The position numbers and the translations under genes were made by a program. A DNA stretch of 64,000 bases from Roseitranquillus sp963776845 (GTDB taxonomy: Bacteria > Pseudomonadota > Alphaproteobacteria > Rhodobacterales > Rhodobacteraceae), in contig CAVZOJ010000023.1 in NCBI GenBank assembly GCA_963776845.1, positions 1-64,000 of the forward strand, written 5' to 3'. Under the pieces are notes generated by a model. It saw only the letters and a list, made by a program, of their open reading frames with translations, ran no database searches and was not told where the DNA came from. Positions 54,265 to 64,000 of the stretch are shown piece by piece. Positions within the stretch are counted from its first letter, which is position 1. Every line of letters starts with the position of its first letter.

Positions 54265-55668
54265 TCAGTCCCGCAGGGTGACCTTTGACACCTCGGCCGC
54301 GAAGTGGTCGCCGCGCTCCTCGAAATCGCGGTACTGGTCGAAACTCGCCGCGGCGGGCGCCAGCAGCACGGTGTCGCCGGGCTGCGCCTCCGCCGCCGCC
54401 TGCGCGACGGCGGTCGCCATATCCTCGCATATCTCGTGCGACACGTCGGTGATCTGCAACGCGAACTCCCGCGCCGAGTGGCCGATCAGGTATGCCTTGA
54501 CCACGTTGCCCAGATGCGGCCGAAGCGATGCGATGCCGCCTTCCTTGCCCAATCCCCCGGCGATCCAACGGATCCGCGGGAAGGCCTGCAGGGCTCGCGC
54601 GGCACTGTCGACGTTCGTCGCCTTGCTGTCGTTCACGTAGCGCACGCCACCGATCTCGGCGATCAGCTGGGACCTGTGCGGCAGCCCCTTGAAGCTCGAC
54701 AACGACGCCTCGATGGTCTTCGGCGCATGCCCCAGCGAACGCACCGCTCCGTAGGCGGCGCAAGCGTTCTGGTGGTTGTGGGCGCCCGGCAGCCCCCCCA
54801 TGCCGCGCAGGTCGATCGACGCGATCTGCCGGCCCTTCCGCCATTCAGTCAGGAAGCCCTTTCGGGCGACGACGTTCCAGCCGGCGCCTTGCGGCTTGCG
54901 GCCCGAGATCACGCGGATCACCCTGTCGTCGGCCACCCCCTCGGACAGCCGATCAGCCAGAAATCGCCCCTCGACCTCGTCGACGCCGATCACCGCACGA
55001 TCCGGGCCGCCCTCGGTGAAGAGCCGTCTCTTCGCCGCGAAGTATCCCCCAAGTCCTCCATGGCGGTCGAGGTGGTCCGGTGCGAGGTTCGTGAAGACGG
55101 CCACGTCCGGCGTCAAAGCCCGCGCGAGCTCCGTCTGGTAGGAGGAAAGTTCCAGCACCACGACGCCACCATCCCCCGGCGGATCGATGTCGAGCACGCC
55201 GCGTCCGATGTTTCCTGCAAGTTGCGAACTGACGTTCATCTCGCTCAAGAGGTGATGGATCAGCGCTGCAGTCGTCGATTTTCCGTTCGAGCCGGTCACC
55301 GCGACGATGCGCGGCACGCTGTCGAAACGCTCCCATTCCGACGTCGCCACCGAGCGGAAGAAGAGCCCGATATCGTTGTCGAGCGGCACGCCCGCCTCGA
55401 GCGCTGCGGCAACGATCGGGTTCGGCGCGGGATAAAGATGCGGGATCCCCGGGCTCACGACAAGAGAGGCAACGCCTAGCCAGTCGACATGCGCGAGATC
55501 GGTCAGAGCCAGGCCCGCCGCCTCGGCCCGCGCGCGAACCTCGGGACTTTCGTCCCAGGCCAGGGGCTCCGCACCGCCCGCGCACAGGGCATCGACAGCA
55601 GCCCTTCCCGACCGGCCGAGGCCGAGAACGCCCACCCGTGCTCGAACATGCCCCCTGACCGGGATCAC
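54265..55668 (-). CDS. murD: UDP-N-acetylmuramoylalanine-D-glutamate ligase
   Basis: Adds D-Glu to UDP-MurNAc-Ala. 467 residues: RVGVLGLGRSGRAAVDALCA, VSPGIPH, IVAVTGSNGKSTTAALIHHL (ATP loop), TNLAPDHLDRHGG, PGAHNHQNACAAYGAVRSLG and RYVNDSKATNVDSAARALQA. GTG start overlaps the stop of the DedA gene (GTGA). Confidence 0.97.
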   Translation of the reverse strand: MIPVRGHVRARVGVLGLGRSGRAAVDALCAGGAEPLAWDESPEVRARAEAAGLALTDLAHVDWLGVASLVVSPGIPHLYPAPNPIVAAALEAGVPLDNDIGLFFRSVATSEWERFDSVPRIVAVTGSNGKSTTAALIHHLLSEMNVSSQLAGNIGRGVLDIDPPGDGGVVVLELSSYQTELARALTPDVAVFTNLAPDHLDRHGGLGGYFAAKRRLFTEGGPDRAVIGVDEVEGRFLADRLSEGVADDRVIRVISGRKPQGAGWNVVARKGFLTEWRKGRQIASIDLRGMGGLPGAHNHQNACAAYGAVRSLGHAPKTIEASLSSFKGLPHRSQLIAEIGGVRYVNDSKATNVDSAARALQAFPRIRWIAGGLGKEGGIASLRPHLGNVVKAYLIGHSAREFALQITDVSHEICEDMATAVAQAAAEAQPGDTVLLAPAAASFDQYRDFEERGDHFAAEVSKVTLRD

Positions 55669-56273
55669 TGCCCCGTTTCCCCGGCCGAGATCCCGGCCTC
55701 AGGCGGAGGCAGGGTCCTGCGTGCCAGAAACCGACGGGCGAGTAGGGTCGCGATGCCGACGACGGCAGCCGCCGCTATCCCGATCAGCAGATGCCTGTGC
55801 AGTTCGAGCTGTCCGAACGCGCGGCGGATTGCGACGCTGCCGAAATAGCCGAGCCAGACGTAGATGTGCGCCCAGACGAGCGAAGAGAGGCAATTCAGGG
55901 GCAGGAACCGTCCCCAGGCCACCGTGGTCGTCCCGATCAGCATCGCACTCGCTACCCGGGCGCCGTAGAGAAAGCGAAAGGAGAGGATGAACTTGACGGG
56001 ATTCCGGTCGAACGCGGCGCGCAGGCGGCCTGCCGTTCCGCCCGCGAGGGCGCGCTGAACCAAAGACGCGCGACCGGCGAAGCGCCCGGCGAAAAAGGAA
56101 AGATTGTCCGACAGCGCGGCCCCGAGCGCCGCGACGAAGGCTGCAGCTTCGACCGGGAAGAGTTCCCGATGCGCCAAGACCCCGCCGAAGAACGCGACGC
56201 CCTCGCCCTCGAGCGCGACGCCGACCGCGATCCCAGGCAGACCGAAGCTGGAGACGATGGTCTCGAGGCTCAC
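55665..56273 (-). CDS. DedA/SNARE-associated family membrane protein
   Basis: 202 residues with four to five helices and the DedA-type blocks ALGAALSDNLSFFAGRFAG, RNPVKFILSFRFLYGARVAS and WGRFLPLNCLSSLVWAHIYV (Arg plus Gly/Pro motifs of the family). DedA proteins are now linked to lipid-carrier (undecaprenyl phosphate) and phospholipid recycling, which would suit a place among lipid II genes. Coupled to murD by overlap. Confidence 0.85.
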   Translation of the reverse strand: MSLETIVSSFGLPGIAVGVALEGEGVAFFGGVLAHRELFPVEAAAFVAALGAALSDNLSFFAGRFAGRASLVQRALAGGTAGRLRAAFDRNPVKFILSFRFLYGARVASAMLIGTTTVAWGRFLPLNCLSSLVWAHIYVWLGYFGSVAIRRAFGQLELHRHLLIGIAAAAVVGIATLLARRFLARRTLPPPEAGISAGETGQ

Positions 56274-56345
56274 CGCCGCACCTTGATGAGCAGGTCGAAA
56301 GCGTCTGCAGCGCGTGTCTGCAGCGCTCCACTGCGAGGCAGCGGT

Positions 56346-56771
56346 TCAATCATCATCGACCTTCAGGTCGCTGCGCTCCGCGAGTGCCCGGAGACATCTC
56401 AGGGCCTCCGCCGCGCGCGCGGCCGGCACGAAGACGTGGTCGTGGTGGAACGCCGCCACGATGTTGCAGGCGATCCCTTCGTCCGCCAGCGCTGCGGCGA
56501 CGGCCGCGGTGAGGCCGACGCCGTCAAGTGCCGAATGGACCTCCAGCGTGAGGCAACGCATCGGGAGGTCGTCCTCGTAGCCCAGGCGCCGAGCTTCCTC
56601 CCGCTCCAGGATCAAGGACACGCCTTCGGCCTCACGAAATGTACCCCGTGCCAGTGGCGCAGCGTCGGCGAGGCGCGACGGGTCGGCCTCGGTGGCCAAG
56701 ATGTAGGTCGCGGGATTCCAGCCGCGGCCCCATGGTGGCGAGCATGCGTCCGATGTCGCGCACGGGCTCCA

Positions 56772-56772
<1 letters not shown>
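56346..56772 (-). pseudogene. ACT-domain protein of the dcw cluster, split by a one-base insertion
   Basis: ATG 56772 overlaps the mraY stop (TGATG) and reads MEPVRDIGRMLATMGPRL. One extra base near 56718 then breaks the frame. In the next frame NPATYILATEADPSRLADAA continues with GTFREAEGVSLILEREEARR, LEVHSALDGVGLTAAVAAAL and ACNIVAAFHHDHVFVPA, a normal ACT/CASTOR-like domain, to the stop at 56346. Without the extra base it would be ~141 residues, the usual size. An alternative start at 56699 gives only the second part. Error or recent mutation cannot be separated. Confidence 0.7.
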
Positions 56773-57856
<1,084 letters not shown>

Positions 57857-57857
<1 letters not shown>

Positions 57858-59305
57858 CAGGGTGTCCCTGTTCTGTCGTCCGCGAGCGGATGCCCGAGTT
57901 TGCGTATCGCGTCAACGACGAGGCTCACTCGGCTGCCCTTCGATCCCTTGACCAGCACGACATCGCCTGCGTCGAGCAGGGAGTGCGCCTGCCGCGCCAG
58001 CTCCTCCGCCTCCTCCACCCAGAGACCCTGACGCTCGGGCGGCAGCGCCTGGTGAAGCGCGCGCATCCGCGGACCCACGCAGTGAACCCTCGCGATGAGC
58101 GGCATCGCCGGATGATCGGCCACGGCGGCATGAAGCTCCGCCTCCGCCGCCCCGAGTTCCAGCATGTCGCCGAGGATCGCAATCCGCCGCCCCTCATTGA
58201 CGCGGCCGACGCCGTGCCTCGGTTCTGAGGCCATCAGGGTGTCGAGCGCGGCGGCCATCGAGTCGGGATTGGCGTTGAACGCATCGTCGAGAAGCTCGAT
58301 CGTCGCGGCGTCCTCCGCGGGATCGAGTGTCAGCGTCTCTCGCTTGCCGCGTCCGCCTGGCTGCGCCCAACCGGCAAGAGCACATACGGCGCGCGCGCGG
58401 TCTCCCCCCGCGGCCTGCACCGCGGCCAGCGCACCGAGGGCGTTCATCGCGAGGTGGCGCCCTGCCACGCCGACCTTGAAAAGCACAGGCGTTCGCCAGG
58501 CGCGCGCCTGTGCCACGGTGCTGTCCTGAGTTAGCGTCACTTCGAGGAGACGGTGATGATTGCCGCGCCCAGACCCGAAGGTGACGAGCCGCGCGCCCGC
58601 ACGCTCGGCCGCCTTCGCGACGATGGGAAACTGCTCACTGTCGCCGGGCGCCACGAGCGTTCCGCCCAATTCCAGCCCCTCGACGATCGAGGCCTTCTCC
58701 TCCGCGATCGCCTCGATCGAGCCCAGCTGCTCCATGTGCGCCCGTCCGATCGTCGTGATCAGCGCGACGTGCGGCCGGGCAAGGCGCGACAGCGGCGCGA
58801 TCTCGCCGCGGGCGTTCATCCCGATCTCCACCACCGCATACCGCGCCGCGCGCGGCAGCCGCGCCAGCGTCAGGGGCACGCCCCAGTGATTGTTGTAGCT
58901 CGCCTCGGCCGCGTAAACCTGGGGCGGCCCGCCGAGCATGTCGCGCAGCATCTCCTTCGTCGAGGTCTTGCCGACGGACCCCGTCACCGCGATGACGCGA
59001 GCGCCGCTGCGCTGCCGTCCGGCCCGGCCGAGACGGCGCAGTCCCTCCATGACGTCGGAAACGCACAGAAGCGGCGCATCATCGTCTACGTCCGGAGGAA
59101 TTCGGCTGACCATCGCCGCCGCCGCCCCCCGCTCCAGCGCCTCCCGAACGAAGTCGTGGCCGTCCCGAACCGCCGTCAGCGCAACGAACAGATCGCCCGG
59201 CTTCAGCGTGCGCGTGTCGATCGACACACCCGCGGCGCTCCAGTCGCGGCTGCTGGTCCCGCCCGTTGCCGACGCCGCCTCATCGGCGCTCCAGAGCGGT
59301 GTCAT
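57857..59305 (-). CDS. murF: UDP-MurNAc-tripeptide D-Ala-D-Ala ligase
   Basis: Adds the D-Ala-D-Ala dipeptide. About 482 residues: VSIDTRTLKPGDLFVALTAV, VIAVTGSVGKTSTKEMLRDM (ATP loop), YNNHWGVPLTLARLP, EIGMNARGEIAPLSRLARPH, DDAFNANPDSMAAALDTLMA and RIAILGDMLELG. ATG 59305 was chosen over GTG 59320. About 80 bases after murE. Confidence 0.96.
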
Positions 59306-59387
59306 TTGCACCACCGCCACGCGGGAGCGCCGATGCGCTGCGGCCGTCGGGCGGCGACGGAGACCCTCTCCAGAGCCGCCGCCACAG

Positions 59388-60878
59388 TCAAGCGATCTGC
59401 CCGTCGAGCGCCGCCACGGCTACCGACGCCTGCTCGGCATCGTCGAACGGATAGATGGTGGACCCGATGACCTGCCCGGTCTCGTGTCCTTTCCCGGCGA
59501 TCAGAAGGGCGTCGCCCTCACCCAGAGCATCGACGCCGCGCAGGATCGCCTCGGCGCGGTCGCCGACCTCCACGGCGTCCTTCGCGCCTTGCATCACGGC
59601 GGCGCGGATCGCGCCGGGGTCCTCGCTCCGCGGGTTATCGTCGGTAACGAAGACCATGTCGGCGCCGTCGCTCGCGGCGCGCCCCATCAATGGTCGCTTG
59701 CCACGATCCCGATCTCCGCCCGCCCCGAAGACGACGACGAGCCGGCCCATAACGTGAGGTCGCAGCGCGGCCAGGGCGGTGCGCACGGCATCCGGCGTAT
59801 GGGCATAGTCGACATAGACCGCCGCGCCATTCCGCCGTTCGGCCACCTTCTGCATCCTTCCGCGGACGCCGGCGAGCCGGGGCAACGCGTCGAATATGCC
59901 CGCAGGCTCGGAGCCGGTGGCGAGTGCCAGGCCCGCCGCGACCAAGGCGTTCTCCGCCTGGAACCCGCCCACCAGCCGCAGCCGCGCCTGCCGGACCACG
60001 CCACCCCATGCAAAGCGGATCACCTGGCCGCCGGAATCGAACCGCTGGTCGAGAAGTCGCAACGCCGCACCGTGGCCACGACCGACGGTAAGGACGTCCT
60101 GCCCTCGCCTCTGCGCCAGTCTCACGACCTCCTCGCCGCGCGGATCCTCGAGGTTGACGATCGCGGTGGCATCCTCGGGCAAGACGCGATCGAAGAGGCC
60201 GGCCTTGGCCGCGAAATACGAATCCAGGTCCCCATGGTAGTCGAGATGATCCTGGCTGAAGTTCGTGAAGGCGGCGGCGGACAATCGCACGCCATCCAGC
60301 CGACGCTGCTCCAGACCGTGGGAAGACGCTTCCATGGCCGCATGCGTTACGCCCGCCTCGGCGGCCTCGAAAAGAACCCGGTGCAGGGTGATCGGCTCCG
60401 GCGTCGTGTGGATCGCCGGACCGGACCATCCCCCCTCGACGCCCGTGGTGCCGATGTTGATAGCCGACAGGCCGAGCGCCTCCCAGATCTGGCGCGTGAA
60501 CGTCGCGACTGACGTCTTGCCGTTGGTCCCCGTGACGGCAGCGATTGTCGGCGGCTGCAGGCCGAACCAGAGAGACGCGGCGTAGGCGAGCGCCTGGCGC
60601 GGATCCTCGGTCACGACGAGCGCCACCTCGCGACCGGCAAGGACATTGGCCACGACCCCGGCCCCGACGCGATCGGTCAGGATTGCGGAGGCACCACGGT
60701 CGAGGGCCACGTCGGTAAACTCGGCACCATGGATATGTGTCCCCGGCAGCGCGGCGAAGAGGTTGCCCCGACGGACCTGCCGACTATCCACCGCAAGACC
60801 GGTGATGCGCCTGACCGCACCCGATGTCGCGGTCAGGCCCAGCTCCGCCAGTGTTCGGGCTCGGTCCGGGTCGTCCAT
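59388..60878 (-). CDS. murE: UDP-MurNAc-L-Ala-D-Glu:meso-diaminopimelate ligase
   Basis: Adds meso-DAP to the stem peptide. 496 residues: LAVDSRQVRRGNLFAALPGT, IAAVTGTNGKTSVATFTRQI, FTNFSQDHLDYHGDLDSYFA, VYVDYAHTPDAVRTALAALR and DDNPRSEDP, the DNPR motif that marks meso-DAP rather than lysine enzymes. GHETGQ lies near the end. Confidence 0.97.
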   Translation of the reverse strand: MDDPDRARTLAELGLTATSGAVRRITGLAVDSRQVRRGNLFAALPGTHIHGAEFTDVALDRGASAILTDRVGAGVVANVLAGREVALVVTEDPRQALAYAASLWFGLQPPTIAAVTGTNGKTSVATFTRQIWEALGLSAINIGTTGVEGGWSGPAIHTTPEPITLHRVLFEAAEAGVTHAAMEASSHGLEQRRLDGVRLSAAAFTNFSQDHLDYHGDLDSYFAAKAGLFDRVLPEDATAIVNLEDPRGEEVVRLAQRRGQDVLTVGRGHGAALRLLDQRFDSGGQVIRFAWGGVVRQARLRLVGGFQAENALVAAGLALATGSEPAGIFDALPRLAGVRGRMQKVAERRNGAAVYVDYAHTPDAVRTALAALRPHVMGRLVVVFGAGGDRDRGKRPLMGRAASDGADMVFVTDDNPRSEDPGAIRAAVMQGAKDAVEVGDRAEAILRGVDALGEGDALLIAGKGHETGQVIGSTIYPFDDAEQASVAVAALDGQIA

Positions 60879-60891
60879 CTCCGGCTCCCTG

Positions 60892-62670
60892 TCAGTGCAC
60901 CTCTCCGATTAAAGCCAACTCTGCGTCTTCTTCAATCGGACGCAGGCCGAGGAGCGGGGCGACGCGACGGATCAGCTCCGCGGCGACGGGCACCGCGGTC
61001 CATCCTGCGGTGCGGCGCGGTTCATCGCCCGTCGTCTCCACCGGCTCGTCCAGCGACACGATCAGAATCCACTGCGGATCATAGGCGGGAAAGGCGCTGG
61101 CGAAGGTCCCGATGACCTTTTCGTCATAGTAGCCGCCGTTCGGCTTGGGCTTGTCGGCCGTGCCTGTCTTACCCGCGACGGCGTATCCCTCGACCTCGCC
61201 AAAGCTCGCCGTGCCCTCCGTCACCACCTTGCGCAGCATTGATGCCGCGATCTTGCTGACGCGTGCCGATATGATGTGCTCACCCTCAGGCACGCTGTCG
61301 CGCGCCAGCAGCGTCGGGCTGACTTTCGTGCCGCCGTTGAGCAGGCTCGCATACCCGGTGGCCAGGTGCAGCGGGCTGATGGAGAGTCCATGGCCGTAGC
61401 TGATGGTCATCGTCGAAATCTCCGACCAGCGCGGCGGCAGGAGCGGTGCCGCACCGGGCGCCTCCACCAGCTCGACCGGCGTCGGGTCAAGGAAGCCCAA
61501 CTGCCGCAGGAAGGACTGCTGCCGCTCCGCGCCGATCTGCAATGCGATCCGGGCGGTCCCGATGTTCGACGACTTCACGATGACCTTGGTCACCGACAGC
61601 TCCGGCCCGTAGTTCCGGAAGTCCCTGATCCGGAAGCGGCCCCAGGTCAGCGGGCCAGAAGTGTCGATCATCGTTTCGGGACTGACGAGGCCCTCCTCCA
61701 GGGCTTGCGCCACCGTGAATATCTTCAGCGCGGAGCCGAGCTCGTAGACCCCCTGGACCGCCCGGTTGAAGAGCGGGCTGTCGCCGGCATCCCCCGACGT
61801 CAGAGGCCGCGGTCGGTCGTTGGGGTCGAAGTCGGGCAGCGAGATCATCGCCGCGATCTCGCCCGTCTTGGCGTTCATCAGGACGCCCGCCGCACCCTTG
61901 GCGTTCATCAGCTTCATGCCGCCTTCGAGCACGCGCTTCATCGCCGATTGCACCGTGATGTCGATCGACAGGCGCAATGGCTCGTGCGCGAGAGCAGGAT
62001 CGCGGAGGCGCGCATCCATCGCCTTCTCTATCCCGGCGACGCCGATAACCTCGGCGGAATGCACGCCCTCGCGCCCGAAGCTCGCGCCGCCGAGGATGTG
62101 GGCGGCAAGCCGCCCGTTCGGATAGAGACGCATCTCGCGCGGACCGAAGAGCAGCCCCGGCTCACCGATGTCGTGCACCAGCTGCCGCTGCTCGGGCGAG
62201 ACCGTCTTGCGGACCCAGAGGAACTTGCGGCCGTCGGTGAAGCGCCGCTCCAGCGCCTCGGCCTCGAGGTCCGGGAATATCTTCGCGAGTTCCGCCGCGG
62301 CGCGGGCGGGCTCCACCATCTCTTGCGGATGGGCGTAGAGCGAATAGGTCGCCAGGTTGGTCGCCAGAACCCGGCCTTGCCGGTCGACGATATCGGCCCG
62401 AGTCCCGCTGATCTGGCTGGCCGAGGACTCGGCCCGTGGCTCGGACGGCTCCGACGCCGCGAGCACGCCCATGCGCAGACCGACGAGCGCGAACCCCGCG
62501 AGAAAAAACACGGCAAGAACGACAAGGCGGCTCTCCGCCCGCTGGCGATCGCGGTCTCGCAGGCTCTCGTGCCTCAGCCTTCTGTTTTCGCGCTCGATCG
62601 CGTCGGGATTCTCGCCGCGCGAACGTGCGGTGATGATCCTTGCCAGTGGTCTGAGCGGCGTCCGTGTCAC
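60892..62670 (-). CDS. ftsI: Septal transpeptidase FtsI (PBP3)
   Basis: Cross-links septal peptidoglycan. 592 residues: basic cytoplasmic start, one helix (LVVLAVFFLAGFALVGLRMG, ~residues 48-67), pedestal domain (GTRADIVDRQGRVLATNLAT), then a penicillin-binding domain with SALK (GSALKIFTVAQ), SSN (VIVKSSNIGTARIA) and KTG (AVAGKTGTADKPKP). GTG start overlaps the ftsL stop. Confidence 0.97.
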   Translation of the reverse strand: MTRTPLRPLARIITARSRGENPDAIERENRRLRHESLRDRDRQRAESRLVVLAVFFLAGFALVGLRMGVLAASEPSEPRAESSASQISGTRADIVDRQGRVLATNLATYSLYAHPQEMVEPARAAAELAKIFPDLEAEALERRFTDGRKFLWVRKTVSPEQRQLVHDIGEPGLLFGPREMRLYPNGRLAAHILGGASFGREGVHSAEVIGVAGIEKAMDARLRDPALAHEPLRLSIDITVQSAMKRVLEGGMKLMNAKGAAGVLMNAKTGEIAAMISLPDFDPNDRPRPLTSGDAGDSPLFNRAVQGVYELGSALKIFTVAQALEEGLVSPETMIDTSGPLTWGRFRIRDFRNYGPELSVTKVIVKSSNIGTARIALQIGAERQQSFLRQLGFLDPTPVELVEAPGAAPLLPPRWSEISTMTISYGHGLSISPLHLATGYASLLNGGTKVSPTLLARDSVPEGEHIISARVSKIAASMLRKVVTEGTASFGEVEGYAVAGKTGTADKPKPNGGYYDEKVIGTFASAFPAYDPQWILIVSLDEPVETTGDEPRRTAGWTAVPVAAELIRRVAPLLGLRPIEEDAELALIGEVH

Positions 62671-63011
62671 TCGGCCGGATCCAGCTGAACGAGTTCCATG
62701 GGCAGCAACGGCAGCTCCGGCGGATCGAGCGGAAACGGCACCTCGTCAACGCGCGCGAACTGTTCCGGCAGGAGCGGCATCAGGCCGAGGCGCTCGTAGT
62801 TCAGCTCCGCCAGGTCTCGGAGGCGGTCCGGCCGCGTCAGCCATGCCCATTCCGCCGCAAGGACTGAACGCCGCTCGCGCAGGCGACCGATCTCGCCCTG
62901 CAGAGCCTCGACCTGGCGCAAGGCGGTTTGGGTGCGAAAATTCTCGCCGTACGCCCAGGCAGCGAGCAGCACGATGGCCAGCGCCGACGCGATGTAGAAC
63001 AGCGGTCTCAT
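62667..63011 (-). CDS. ftsL: Cell division protein FtsL
   Basis: Small bitopic protein of the FtsQLB complex. 114 residues: helix MRPLFYIASALAIVLLAAWA at the start, a short periplasmic coiled coil (TALRQVEALQGEIGRLRERR) and a C-terminal WAWLTRPDRLRDLAELNYE motif typical of alphaproteobacterial FtsL. ATG overlaps the rsmH stop (ATGA); the longer in-frame start at 63083 lies inside rsmH. Confidence 0.92.
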   Translation of the reverse strand: MRPLFYIASALAIVLLAAWAYGENFRTQTALRQVEALQGEIGRLRERRSVLAAEWAWLTRPDRLRDLAELNYERLGLMPLLPEQFARVDEVPFPLDPPELPLLPMELVQLDPAE

Positions 63012-63985
63012 CCGATGCCTCCTGCGGTTGGCAACCCCAGCGCGGCTCGGTCGACGGGGCCCGCGGGCGCGTCGGTCCGCCACGCCACCCTCAGGCGCGC
63101 CGAACGGGCGCGGGGATTGTGCGCGAGTTCGTCTTTATCGGGGCCGACCGGCTTCGCCACATCGCGAAACCGGATTGTCGGCGCTTCCTCTTCGGGGGCA
63201 TAGCGGTTCGCCCGCCCGCCCGCGCCGGATCGGACCTGAAAGAAGCGCTTCACGGCGCGGTCCTCGATCGAGTGAAACGTGACGACGGCGAGCGCTCCGC
63301 CGGGGGCGAGTGCGCGCTCCGCAGCCTCGAGGCCGCGGGCAAGCTCGCCGAACTCGTCGTTCACGGCGATCCGGATCGCCTGGAAGCTGCGGGTCGCCGG
63401 ATGGCTCTGCCCTGGCTTGGCACGCGGCAGGCACCGTTCCACGATTGCCGCGAGTTCGGATGTCGTCTCGATGGGGCGCGCGGCGACGATCGCTCGAGCG
63501 ATGCGACGCGACGCCCGCTCCTCGCCGTAGCGAAAGAGGATGTCGGCCAGTTCGGCCTCACCCAGCGTGTTGACGAGGTCGGCGGCACTGGAGTGGTTGC
63601 CGCCCATACGCATGTCGAGCGGCCCGTCGTGCCGGAACGAAAAGCCGCGCTCGGCCTGATCCAGTTGCATCGACGACACGCCGAGGTCGAGTACGACGCC
63701 GTCGAGCGGACCGCCGGCATGTTCATCGAGGGCGCCGAACGTGCCCTCCACCAGCCGCAGGCGCGCGTCCCCGCTCGCCCACGAGGCGGCGGCCAGAGCC
63801 GCAGGGTCTCGATCGACGCCGATCACCTCGTCGGCGCCCGCGTCGAGGAGACCACGCGCGTAGCCTCCAGCGCCGAACGTTCCGTCGAGCCAGCGGCCGC
63901 GGACGGGTGCGACGGCCCGGAGAAGCGGCGCCAGAAGGACCGGAGTGTGACCACCTGCCACCTCACGCCTCGATGGGGCCGTCAA
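63008..63985 (-). CDS. rsmH: 16S rRNA (cytosine1402-N4)-methyltransferase
   Basis: Methylates C1402 of 16S rRNA. 325 residues: GGHTPVLLAPLLRAVAPVRG, WLDGTFGAGGYARGLLDAGA (SAM motif I), VVLDLGVSSMQLDQAERGFS, FRHDGPLDMRMG, TRSFQAIRIAVNDEFGELAR and TFHSIEDRAVKRFF. The TTG at 63985 gives the usual N-terminus; GTG 63961 is an alternative. First gene of the cluster in transcription order here; mraZ would be expected just beyond the window edge. Confidence 0.95.
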   Translation of the reverse strand: MTAPSRREVAGGHTPVLLAPLLRAVAPVRGRWLDGTFGAGGYARGLLDAGADEVIGVDRDPAALAAASWASGDARLRLVEGTFGALDEHAGGPLDGVVLDLGVSSMQLDQAERGFSFRHDGPLDMRMGGNHSSAADLVNTLGEAELADILFRYGEERASRRIARAIVAARPIETTSELAAIVERCLPRAKPGQSHPATRSFQAIRIAVNDEFGELARGLEAAERALAPGGALAVVTFHSIEDRAVKRFFQVRSGAGGRANRYAPEEEAPTIRFRDVAKPVGPDKDELAHNPRARSARLRVAWRTDAPAGPVDRAALGLPTAGGIG

Positions 63986-64000
63986 GGAGGGCGGAGATAT

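Overview
The window is high-GC DNA from an alphaproteobacterium, almost certainly a member of the Rhodobacterales. The main evidence is the long division and cell-wall (dcw) cluster with a DUF2484 membrane protein between murB and murC, the glnB-glnA pair beside a tRNA-Leu and trigger factor, and a Tat-exported TakP-type TRAP binding protein. Assignment rests on gene content and protein motifs read by eye; no database search was possible.

Layout. 0.1-3.8 kb: a TRAP transporter (binding protein on +, dctM/dctQ on -). 4.2-7.3 kb: a three-gene secondary-metabolite operon of type III polyketide synthase, methyltransferase and FAD hydroxylase. 7.3-20 kb: a mosaic accessory region. It holds a frameshifted plasmid Rep gene with small satellite genes, an IS21 istA remnant interrupted twice by the same kind of palindrome, an IS110 element whose transposase lacks its first catalytic Asp, the stump of a TctA-like permease, a LacI regulator, and an adaptor/permease/ATPase (MacAB-like) efflux operon bracketed by two directly repeated, decayed IS630 elements. 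20-26 kb: metal homeostasis. A DUF305 protein and a YHS-CopA copper ATPase are divergent and each has a MerR/CueR-type promoter with a 19-bp spacer; a second P1B ATPase, a truncated VIT-family gene and a small ion-channel-like protein follow. 26.5-28 kb: pseudogene debris (VOC protein; DUF3604 joined to the tail of a cytochrome c peroxidase). 28-35.2 kb: a PQQ-type sugar dehydrogenase, an exported coiled-coil protein with a 210-bp tandem repeat, an orphan TAXI binding protein and an ExeA-like ATPase with a periplasmic tail.

35.5-64 kb is conserved chromosome: trigger factor, tRNA-Leu(UAG), NAD(P)HX repair enzyme, glnB-glnA, a DUF3445 protein, then (all on -) bamD, lpxC, ftsZ, ftsA, ftsQ, ddl, murB, DUF2484, murC, murG, ftsW, a DUF6151 gene on +, murD, DedA, an ACT-domain gene, mraY, murF, murE, ftsI, ftsL and rsmH. 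Transcription of the cell-wall block runs from rsmH toward bamD, with many 1-4 nt stop/start overlaps.

A recurring oddity is the single-base indel in otherwise plausible genes (Rep, HTH gene, a small membrane peptide, 3' end of the coiled-coil gene, the ACT gene in the dcw cluster, possibly the LacI gene). Some are in homopolymers and may be sequencing error; the IS, DUF3604, VOC and VIT remnants are clearly real decay.
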